Positions 20,637 through 29,553 of a DNA stretch of 32,860 nt are shown here, piece after piece (the stretch's first letter is position 1; every line of letters starts with the position of its first letter). The notes beneath the pieces were generated by a model. It was not told the origin of the DNA and did no database searches. It worked only from the letters and a program-made list of their open reading frames with translations. Origin of the DNA: Mucidula mucida (taxonomy: Eukaryota; Basidiomycota; Agaricomycetes; Agaricales; Physalacriaceae); the NCBI GenBank assembly GCA_015501055.1, contig JADNYV010000381.1:1-32860 (forward strand), in the 5' to 3' direction. The translations under genes and the position numbers were made by a program.

Positions 20637-21517
20637 AAAGCCTCTAGCTAGAGGGCACAAAATTACAGAATCTGCTCTATCTAGAGTCATTATAGTTAGA
20701 GTGAAATAGATATATATGGGCCCGCCCAGCCTCTGGGGCAGTACGGGGGCCGCGCCAGGCCTGCGGGGGGTGCTGCTCGTCGTCCTGGGCAGCGCGCTGG
20801 GGCGGGTACATACAATCACTGCTTATATCCGGATCTGATTGTCTCCGGGTCCTTTCCGTCCTTGATTGATTGCACATTCCGCTCGGGATCACTCTCTGAT
20901 GGATTACCTCGGTGATTCAGGTGCTATAGGTTATCCCATTTTGGTGGGGTATCCGCACACTTGCCTGATTCTGTGGCGCATTTTGATTGGGGTGGCAGAT
21001 ACATCCGCCTGCCCCTTCAAATATTCACTTCCCACTTGTAGTCCATTGATTTGTATTGCTTGCACCCCAATTCCTCTTCTCCATCCCCTGCTGCAGCATT
21101 TTTGCGCCGCACTTTTTGCTCCTCCTTTGCTCAATTGGTCCTGAATGTGTCTGGAAGGTCTATGTGTCTGTTGTCAACAATGTCAAGGTTTGCACAGTGA
21201 TAATACACTGCTGTGGTCTGTCCCGGACGGCTGTTCCATTTCTAATTCTCTTCCAAGTGCTGTCTCCTCGCTAGTACAATTACACATTGCTAAATGACGG
21301 CCACCCTGATTGCACCGAAGCGGTTGCTACGTTAGTTCCCGATGTCATCGGACATGATCTTGCCTATCTCCTCATGTAGCCAGTCGTTTTGAGCTCAACT
21401 TAATCATAAGTCGAGCAGAGCACCTACAGTGCTCTGCTGGCATACATCTACAATACTGATATAAAATACAATGACAGCTAATTTGACAGCAAACAAAAAA
21501 CAAGAGAAACACTCGCC
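20637..21517. other. Truncation zone upstream of gypsy pol 1
   Basis: No gene is seen. A perfect 14-bp palindrome CCTCTAGCTAGAGG lies at 20641-20654. A strongly GC-rich block follows at about 20720-20810, beside a TATATATA-type run (20710-20717), quite unlike its AT-rich neighbours. This may be the edge of another element, perhaps an LTR remnant, that replaced the gag region, but I could not identify ends or a duplication. A hairpin is listed separately at 21414. Confidence 0.35.
21414..21438. repeat. Perfect 10-bp hairpin
   Basis: AGCAGAGCAC (21414-21423) and GTGCTCTGCT (21429-21438) are perfect reverse complements around the 5-nt loop CTACA. It lies about 80 bp beyond the stop codon of the minus-strand gene ending at 21518. 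It could be a terminator-like or element-end structure; no T-run or Helitron-type CTRR end is next to it. Confidence 0.6.
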
Positions 21518-24268
21518 CTACTTACGGAGTTTCTTGAAGTACAATGAGTGACAGTGATGATAGAAAGAAACAATAGATACCTTGGGTGGTGGAGCCTTCT
21601 TCAACGGCGGCGGGCCTGTCGCATGCTTGAAAGAAGCGGTCCGAACAATGTGTTCAAGCGTCCACGCGACATCCGCCACGGCCGCCTCCCAATCGGTCCG
21701 CTGACGAGAAGCTGTGGCGAGAGCAAGAACGGCCTCGTCACTGGGAGTGTTGTCTTCATCAGAAAGTGTCGCTGTGCTAACAGCCGCGTAGATGTCCTCG
21801 CCCCACCAGAGTAGTGATGCTAAAACCAGGGCGAATCCGTTTCGCCCCGATTTTGTCTCTAACCCGCCCCATTCCACAAGTTCCGGCTTGAGAAGGGCCT
21901 CATTATCTAGACGAGACGGAGTTTGAGCTGATTTCCACCACATCCACCACCCCTTCCCGTAGTCATCGAGATTGGTCTTGACGGGCCACATCTTGGAGTA
22001 GTTCCGGTGATTCTTCATGAATGTTGCAATCACCGCGGGGCGAAGGGCTGCCGTGCCAAAAGAAGCCTTGGCGTTGTCGATGAATTTGGACCGTTTCTTG
22101 AAAATGAGGAAAGCGTCAACGACGCGAGCCCAAGTCGGATTGGACCAGTCCTTACCGCGGCAAAGGGCACCGAAAAGTTTCGTGAGCTCGGGCCATCATC
22201 CGCGCATGTCGACGTCGTCCCAATCAAGAGTGCCCAGCTCGTACTCCTCGACATCGCTGTCAGTAGGTTCCTCTGTATCTTTAGTATGCTAGCATATTCA
22301 CGTCAGCATTGGAACAGCAATAGACATGGTTAACTAACCTTTCTCTTGGACTTACGTGGCTCGGGGACTGGATCCTCGGTCTGGTTGATCCCCTGTGTCA
22401 CGGTGTTGTCGGTGTTGTCGGCATCAGCATCGTCGTCTTTGTCGTTGGCAGCAGCATTGTCGTCAGACGCGGACAGCATTGCCGCTTCCTCCGCCTTGAT
22501 GCGCAGAAGCTCAGCCTCGAGCATATGCTCCTCCTCGGTAGCGAGGTGCATGGCCAGGTCACTCTCGTCGTCTGAGAGTGGTTCGTCGGACTTCTTGCGC
22601 CACCCAGTGAGAAGAGTTGATGCTTTGAGGGTTTGGCCGAGGCCGAGGGCGCGTCCAACGGCGTTATTCCGTACAATGTTGCTCTCCCGTGTCACCTCAT
22701 AGTCAGACAGCCTGCTGAGTCTGTGCATAACTTCGCGGCGGTCATTGTCGACAAGTTTGTCAAGGGCAGCTTGCAGCTCAGGGCCTATGAGCTCGGGATT
22801 GCGAATGACAGGAGTCTTGGGCCGTGGTCGGGAAGTAGGCGGTGGCGTGGTCGCGCGAACGGATGTCGGTGGTGGCGGTGGCGTGGTCGCGCGAACGGAT
22901 GTCGGTGGTGGTGCAGTCGCATGAAGGGATGTCGGAGCTGGGGAAGTGGTAGGTGGTTCTGTTCGCGGAGCAAGAATGCCCAAGAGCAAACGGGCAGCGC
23001 GTTGTTCATCCGCTACTAGAGGTGTCAGCTTGAGGAAAAAATACAGCAAAGAGAGACGCACTGTAGCACTTGTCTGCAAACCAAATGAGACTCTTCTCAG
23101 CCTCCCCATACGCGACCTTCTCAGTGTCAGGCCACTTAGCGCCTGTGTTCAGCGTCGTGCCTTTATGAATCGCCCTGACACCAACGTATCCGCCATCCTC
23201 GGCCTGGGGAGCCGCCATGAGAATCAAGCAGACGATGCCGCATTCCTTGAAGAGCAGGGTGGCGGCGTCATTGAGAACACTAGCGGCTCGTTGCATATCC
23301 CTGTTTGAGGGTCAACAATGTAGGGAAATGGAGAATTGGAAGCTTACAGTTGATAATCCAGTGCCGTCTTAGATCTCTTGGCGGCGGGAGGAGCACTCTT
23401 TGGCACAGGCGTCTCCGACACGTCGTCTTCCTCATCTCCCTCCTCTTCCTCGTCGTTGTCGTCAGGTGCCCGGAGAAACTCCTCCATGTCCTCCTTATGC
23501 TTGGCCTTAACGAGTTCCGCGATGTGTTTCTTGACCACATCCCCCTCCTTGTTGAACTCCGCCTTGACGACGCGCCGCTGAACCGCCAACTTCATCTGCT
23601 TCAGCTCCTTCCCGGCCAGAGGCGCTCTAACCGGCGGCGGATCGATACCAGCGTCGATGGCGGCCTAACGCGCGCTCAGGCTGGCTGCACATTTGGCGGC
23701 ATCGTCAGCAATGGCGGTGTTGATGGCTGCGGTGACAAGGGACTTGTGACACTCCCAGTAGACATTCGTGTAGACGTGGATTTGTTGGGGTTTGCGAGGA
23801 TGTTCCTTTTTCTTGAGGGCGCCTCTGAGGGCGGAGGTGAGAGGATTGTTGTCCTTTTTGCGAACACCGAGGTACTCCAAGCGGTACCAGGTGAGGCCTT
23901 TCTGTGGTAAGATCAGTTTCATTTAAGTAGAGAGACGCACAAACACGTACAGTTACGAATCTTGTAAACATATCTTGTCTGGCGGCGGCTGCCTCCGGTT
24001 CCATTGCACCGAGTGCCTGCGCCTTGGCAGCTTCCCAAGCAGCCACCTCATTGCTTGTAGGGATAGAGGGAACGTCTTCCAAGTCGTCCTGTAGGGGTAG
24101 ATCGCCATAGCATATTTTGTACTTGATGGCGGTGCAGCTACCAAAGACCGCTGTAGTTCCCGCGTCATGCGCCTCCTTCCAGTCGTCCTTGAGAGAAGCG
24201 AAGAATGTTTTCTTGGTGCCATGGACCCACGGCACGCGACCAGGCTTCCGAGGGTTTTTTCGCACCAT
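21518..24268 (-). pseudogene. Six-exon gene of unknown function, two stops
   Basis: On the minus strand exons 24268-23951, 23901-23348, 23300-23062, 23015-22356, 22278-21581 and 21532-21518 join through GT-AG introns of 46-77 nt into 827 codons plus a stop. Two codons inside are stops: TAG at 23665-23667 and TGA at 22196-22198. The N-terminus is basic (MVRKNPRKPGRVPWVHGTKK). A Lys-rich helical region (QRRVVKAEFNKEGDVVKKH) is followed by a Glu/Asp run. A central domain includes PQAEDGGYVGVRAIHKGTT. Then come a Pro/Thr-rich low-complexity tract (about 22820-22970) and an acidic tract. The last exons are Trp-rich (YGKGWWMWWKS, EWGGL). I do not recognise any domain. It lies 225 bp downstream of, and in the same direction as, the HBD gene, which suggests a paired cassette. 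The start was set at the first ATG. Confidence 0.62.
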
Positions 24269-24326
24269 GAGAGTGAGCAAAGTAGAAGTTTGGGCCAAGG
24301 CGAAAGCCTCCGTGATGTGTGCACGT

Positions 24327-24380
24327 AAGTAATACTCATTATGTCTTAAAGTTAAGTAATACTCATTATGTCTTAAATTT
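24327..24380. repeat. Tandem 27-bp duplication (2 units)
   Basis: AAGTAATACTCATTATGTCT plus seven bases is repeated head to tail at 24327-24353 and 24354-24380, differing only in the last three bases. It lies in the spacer between the two minus-strand genes, just upstream of the gene starting at 24268. It is a recent replication-slippage-type duplication. Confidence 0.8.
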
Positions 24381-24493
24381 AATCACACCAAGTATGCATG
24401 TAAATCATTCATAGGCAGTACAAGCAAGGATAGGTAGTAGTACAAACAGTGATAGGTAAGCACATGTAGAATAGGTGAGGCTCAGATGTAAAT

Positions 24494-25499
24494 TCAAACA
24501 ACATGGGAAAGGGTACGCCCGACACGAATCTTCGCTCTCAGCCCCATATCAAGGAGCTCCTGGACACGCCTCTCGGCGTCGACGCTGATGACAAGAAATT
24601 AGTCACTGCAAGATACCAGGATACATAACCGTAGTGCTCACATAGATGTAAAGACCTCCCTATCCGCGTCGTCGTCGTCGTCGTCAAGGATGTCATCAAC
24701 TTCATCCTCGAGAACGGATACTGCAAAGAATTTCTGGACACGACCTCAACGAGGGGTGGAAGGAGTAGACGGGGTGGGAGTAACAGAGACGCGGCCATTG
24801 ACCAAAATGTGGGACAAAGACGAACCTGCAGCCATAACAGGTGTACTTGTAGGCTGAGATGGGACATATGAACCGGTCGATGGGACAGACGAGCTAGCGT
24901 GCAGGCGAACGCGGCGCGGTGTCACAAAGGCGCTGGGTGAGATGTGCGACGAAGACGGAGCCGTAGCTGACGCAGGTGCAGGAGTCGGTGCGGCAGGTGG
25001 TGGAGATGGAACGGATGGGCTGGGCGCGGGCGTTTGGATGCCAGTCGCAGATGCAGACTGTGTTGTTGACGACGTCTGCATGGTAGACGACGTCTGCGAG
25101 GCAGCCGTGGACCCTGCTTGAGAATTGGGAGGCGGAAGACTGAACGACGGCCAGCGTGTGCAAAGATGAGGTCCAAGCTGATTGCGGCGACAGTGATCAC
25201 GCCAATCTGCGACACACAAAACCCAGCTCTGGAAGCTTTCGTGAGAGCAATTTGAAAATCCAAGGACGAGTGGCTCTGCCGAGCTCCTGAGGATGATATA
25301 TGTTAGTGATCAGAAGAACAAGGCAGGACACACACCAAGACGTATACACTCCTGGAGTTCGACCACGGCGGATTAGATGCAGCTTGTGCATACCAAGCTG
25401 CCAGTCTTCTCTGCCTGGATCCGGATGCCAAGATGGAATGCAGTCAGACGACAGACTGAGAGAACTCATAGCATTGGAGAGACTCGCGGCGCCGGCCAT
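24494..25499 (-). pseudogene. RNase H1 hybrid-binding-domain protein, one stop
   Basis: Minus-strand exons 25499-25336, 25286-24642 and 24584-24494, with introns of 49 and 57 nt, give 299 codons plus a stop, interrupted by TGA at 24746-24748. The N-terminal segment reads RRGRTPGVYTSW and, across the first intron, LVLGFSN and HESFQSW. This is the pattern of the RNase H1 N-terminal hybrid-binding (caulimovirus viroplasmin-like) domain, which binds RNA/DNA duplexes. After it comes a Ser/Thr/Pro-rich low-complexity linker (about 25130-24760), then an acidic Asp run and a short conserved-looking tail ending GRTLSHVV. No RNase H catalytic domain is present. The stop probably came from CGA. It pairs with the downstream unknown gene and is divergent from the KDZ gene. 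Confidence 0.68.
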
Positions 25500-25851
25500 G
25501 ATGACTGGTGATGGTACAAGTGATAAGTGTGAATCAAATCTGAGTAATCAACGATAGCAATCATATGAACAGGTCAGCACATGCCTCCCTCGTCTTAGTT
25601 CTGTCATCTTCGGCATTAGGTCGGCTACAAATAACAATCGGTTGTGCTTCGCTGAGCGTCCTTGGCCACAGCTGGATTATTTCTCAACATTTCCCGACTA
25701 TTCAACACTCCGAGGATGAGACGAATCTCAAATTTGCTTGACGCTCGTGCTAACATGTGAAACAGTACTGGATTGTTTTTATGTGAAACGGTATTGGATT
25801 GTTTTTAAGCAGCAAGGCGCATTGACTACTCTATTCAGACCTGGAACCAGC
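25500..25851. other. Divergent promoter region
   Basis: This 350-bp gap separates the minus-strand HBD gene (start 25499) from the plus-strand KDZ gene (start 25852), so it should hold both promoters. The only distinct structure is the 26-bp tandem repeat listed separately. No gene is seen. Confidence 0.45.
25755..25806. repeat. Tandem 26-bp duplication (2 units)
   Basis: Two 26-bp units, 25755-25780 and 25781-25806, each begin ATGTGAAAC and end GGATTGTTTTT, differing at two positions, both transitions. They lie 46-97 bp before the KDZ start codon. Chance duplication and a regulatory repeat are both possible. Confidence 0.75.
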
Positions 25852-28800
25852 ATGAATCCCAACCTCCCAGAACTCCCGGGCCTTGGTGCCAAACACAAGA
25901 AATCTGCTAAACCTAACAACGTCCTCTACGCGCACCGACCCCATGCCATCATCGATGACCAGATCTCAGCCGATGGATGTCGCCACGTCGTCGCTAAAAA
26001 GACACGTTTATCCGCACGAGAACTTGGCCAAGAGACACTGATGAAGGATACCACCACTCTTTCACGCGCCGACCAAGCTGACAACTTTTCTTATCTGCTC
26101 GGCGAGGACTTTAGTGACTTTATCGACACCAGCAGCGGCACCGACGATGTCGGTGGCGACGATCATTTGAGTCCATGTCCACAAACGATATCCTAGTTTG
26201 GTATGTGAATTTACCGCGTCGTGTCGCGTTGTGTTGTGTCTGCATTGTCATTTGATTGATGCCATTTACAGGACAACCCGATGAAGGTGTGGTTGCCGTT
26301 TCAGGATAAGTTTCTCCAGCAACTGCTCCGGCTTGACGGGACCGCTGGGGCCGACGTGCTGTGCCCTCGCTGCGGTGATGGGACGCAAGCCAGGAAGGGG
26401 ACGTATTGGTGTTGCGACAACGCCTGTTTCAGCCTAGGTCTCGTCTGCAGCGAATGCTGCGCGGAATTTCACTGAACTCAGCCATTTCATTTTATCGAGG
26501 TGAGCAGTACTGCTTCATTTGGATTGTGTTCGCTGTACTGAATCACTTGTGCGGGCAGCACTGGAACGGCACTTATTTCGAGCCGGCAACATTGGCCGAA
26601 ATAGGGCTGACTGTTCAACTTGGTCACCTCGGCGGACATCTCTGCCCAAGTCCGCATGTGACAACAAATAGTTTTACAGTTGTTCATACCAATGGTCTGC
26701 ATTGCGTCAATTTGCACTTCTGCGGCTGCACTACGGCGGATTCTGATTATTATGCCCAACTCCTTCAATCGTCGTTGTATCCCGCTACACCTCAGCAGCC
26801 TCAAACTGCTGTGTCCTTCGATCTTTTGCGCTTGATGCACTCCCTGAACTGCACAGAGAAGCTGCCGGCATGGGATCTCTGGAAATCGCTTGAAACAATG
26901 ACAGAGGAACGCACGCATGTGGCTCCGCCAAATCGGTACAAGGTATTGCTCAGGGCCATTTGTCAGTGGCGCTTTTTGCAAATGTGCAAGGAGGGCGGCC
27001 ACGGCCACGATGCGACTGGAATTCCTGGTACTCCAAAGGGGCAGCTAGCTACACAGTGCCCGGCGTGTCCGCACCCAGGTGTCAATCTCGACGACTCCTG
27101 GCGCACTTCAAGGAAAAGGTATGTGCAATTGTTAAACAATGATGTCAATATCTAACTGTTCCATCAGTTTTCTGTACAGATTGTTCTTGGCTACTGATGC
27201 CAATTTCCGGTTGCGGAATGCCATCGTGTCGACTAACGAGCACGATCCTCCTTTGCTGAATGGAACGGCCTACTTTGTAGACCGCGCACCATACACGTCT
27301 CATATTCGCAACTACGTTTCACAGGAAGGCAAGTCATGTCCTTCTGTCTTGTGGTGATACTAATTGTTGCAATCAGAAATGTCGTCGTGTTCCGGGTTCT
27401 CGGCCATGTTCTTGGCAGACCTGAAGAAAGCGAAGGGTCTCCAAACAACAGGTGTCACCGGGGTTACATGCTCCAGACACGGTGTATGGAGGTCTAACGG
27501 AATAGGCGACTTGCAGCGGGGTGAACGGTATGTAACTATCCAGTCAACATTACCAACACGGCTCAGTTTCCGTTACACAGGTATTGTAATGTCAACACGA
27601 CATTTGCAAGCACTGTTGGGGAGGATGACACGCTCAAAATTGTGGTGTCCTATGACATTGCTTGTCAGTGGGGCGTGAATCTGATGTCGCGCCTCCCTGA
27701 GCTACCAGAGTCCTTCCAAACCCATCTTTCTGAGGAGTCCATCATTTTCTGTGTCCCTAAATTCCACTTATGGGCTTATCAATCTCAGTGCCATGCGTTG
27801 TACTCGTTCAACTTCAAACCGGGGGTGGGCCGGACGCATGGCGAGACTATTGAAGAGAATTGGTCGGTCTCTAATTGCGCGGCTATGCAGACAAAAATGA
27901 TGGGTCCGGGCGTGCGCGAGGACACCTTGAATGATATTTTTAACTTCCATAATAAGCGCACTATTTGATCGTTTGGTAGGCCTTTGTGTACACAATGAAT
28001 GAACAAACTTTACTAATGAAATGCTGGAATAGGTCGCGTGTTTGCTGCCCGGCTGATTGAGGCCATCAAAGAAGCTCGCATACATTGCAAAGAGTTCATG
28101 GATTTCAATGTTGGGGTAGTTCGACTTCTCGGGGAGGAATGCATCCAGGTTTGGCTTGCAGCCATTTTGGCTTGGGAACGGAATCCTAAAGAATCATGTC
28201 CATATGAGGCGAGGCTGCAGAACAAGGAAACATTAACCGACGTCCAATTGCAGATGGCGCAAGACGAGCATACGTCTCTTGTCCAAGCCACCGGGTTTAC
28301 ACACGAATCAAGCATGAGTAGCTTTCTGATACTCGGGCTCGATATCGAGCAATCTCAGTGCGTTACTCCATCGGAGTCCTTACAAATTGAATTCTCATCA
28401 TGACAACAGACGTGCCCTGGTGTGGGAGGTCAAGGCTCGCCGGTCTGGAACCGCATACCAGGAACTGAACATTCAGAAACAGCGGACCATGATCACTAAA
28501 CGCATCAAAAAATTTTGCGGTCTGCAGCTGGGCATTTTCATGCCGCAGCTTCGCGAGTATCTGACGCTGGAACAATTGAAGCATCTTGACGCACCCAAGA
28601 AGTTGACCGCCGAAGAAACAAAACTTTTTCTGCCATCCGAGTTGAAGGCAAGTGATCGCGCTCTTCCGCGCGCTTGCTTACCTGGGGTTGCGGATGGGGA
28701 AGAGCGGCTGTGAATGGCCGAACGCAGAGATTCATTGAACGAGCTTCGTCGTGGTCTACGTATGCGCTTGGCAGGCGTCCTATTCACAGTCCGCAATGTA

Positions 28801-29010
28801 ACAGGCCAAAATCCGACAACACGAGCCGAGGGTCTTCAACGTAAGATCCAGGTCGGGATCACCCTGAGCAAGTTGAGGTATTGCTGGGCACGGAATGCGT
28901 TGTTCCGCCTGCGTGGGCACGGGGTTTGGGAGAACGAACTAAAAATCCTAGACGACACGGATGTGCAAGGAATGAACGAGCGTATGCTGACGGATGAAGA
29001 AGCCCGCGCC
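25852..29010 (+). pseudogene. KDZ (CxC2) transposase pseudogene, 3' truncated
   Basis: Eight exons are recognised: 25852-26200, 26272-26499, 26559-27118, 27168-27328, 27377-27527, 27581-27975, 28033-28357 and 28410-29010. A CxC2-type cysteine cluster (CPRCGDG, YWCCDNAC, CSECC, near 26359-26461) is followed by the KDZ core. Likely acidic catalytic residues stand in ATDANFRLR, SYDIACQWG and GETIEENWS. KDZ proteins mobilise DNA transposons of the Kyakuja-Dileera-Zisupton superfamily. Inactivating lesions are a frame disruption in exon 1 with TAG at 26194, and in-frame TGA at 26473, 27966 and 28711. The C-terminus is cut at 29010 by the gypsy LTR. The intron at 27329-27376 starts with GC. I did not find the transposon's inverted ends. 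Confidence 0.85.
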
Positions 29011-29539
29011 TGTTAGCGACTGACTAAGCCACGAGACTCAACCAGGTACCACAGCAAGAACTAAGGAAGAAAGCGTTCGCGTTTGTAAGACTAGGCTAGG
29101 CCAGGTGTATAAACGAGATCGGAACTAAAGTACAATGATACTACACTACTGCTTATATACTAGTAAGTCTGTGTTTGAAGCTCCTTGTCCATACGCGTTT
29201 CCACTAGGGATGCTCCACGCCCTTGACCCAGTGTGATATGCTACTAGTCCGTGAAACCATTAAATACGAGTGGTGACTGCATGTAAGTAATAATACTGAA
29301 ACGACCATGTGTGCTACGAGTGTCGGTGGTGTGTATACAATAGGGAGTCCATGAGGTATCGGCATGTATGATGTCATCCATGTGTTGGGCGTGTGTCCGA
29401 CATGAGTACGGCTTCGGTAATGAAAAGGGGTATGATCGGTGACGAAACAGATGATGAAACGGTCCGTTGGTTGATAAGACAAGGCTCCCGATAAGATATG
29501 ATAAGATGTGAAAATGTGAAAATATGGCGATTCATAACA
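29011..29539 (-). repeat. 3' LTR of gypsy element 2, 529 bp
   Basis: On the + strand it begins TGTTAG (29011) and ends TAACA (29539), so the short inverted ends TGTTA/TAACA of an LTR are present. The polypurine tract of the adjoining element abuts it on the right. On the minus strand a TATATAAG promoter-like motif occurs near 29160. Its left edge falls inside KDZ coding sequence, which shows an insertion there. The preceding 5 bp, GCGCC (29006-29010), should be repeated beyond the right window edge after the 5' LTR. Confidence 0.8.
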
Positions 29540-29553
29540 TCACCCCCTCCTTA
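29540..29553 (-). promoter_or_regulatory. Polypurine tract of gypsy element 2
   Basis: Minus strand reads TAAGGAGGGGGTGA. The pol stop codon TAA is also the start of the tract, which primes plus-strand DNA synthesis in LTR retrotransposons. The LTR begins directly after it with TGTTATG. Confidence 0.75.

Noticed and set aside
21414..21438. Helitron 3' end
   Set aside because: The hairpin is perfect, but no CTRR end with a flanking T follows at the required spacing on either strand, and no Rep/helicase gene is present.
23305..23910. Plus-strand 201-codon frame
   Set aside because: It is the mirror of the spliced minus-strand exons with consistent splice sites. Its Leu/Val-rich translation is an antisense artefact.
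24421..24480. GATAGGT-like short repeats as a CRISPR or regulatory array
   Set aside because: Only three irregular copies with variable spacing in AT-rich spacer DNA, compatible with chance in a eukaryotic genome.
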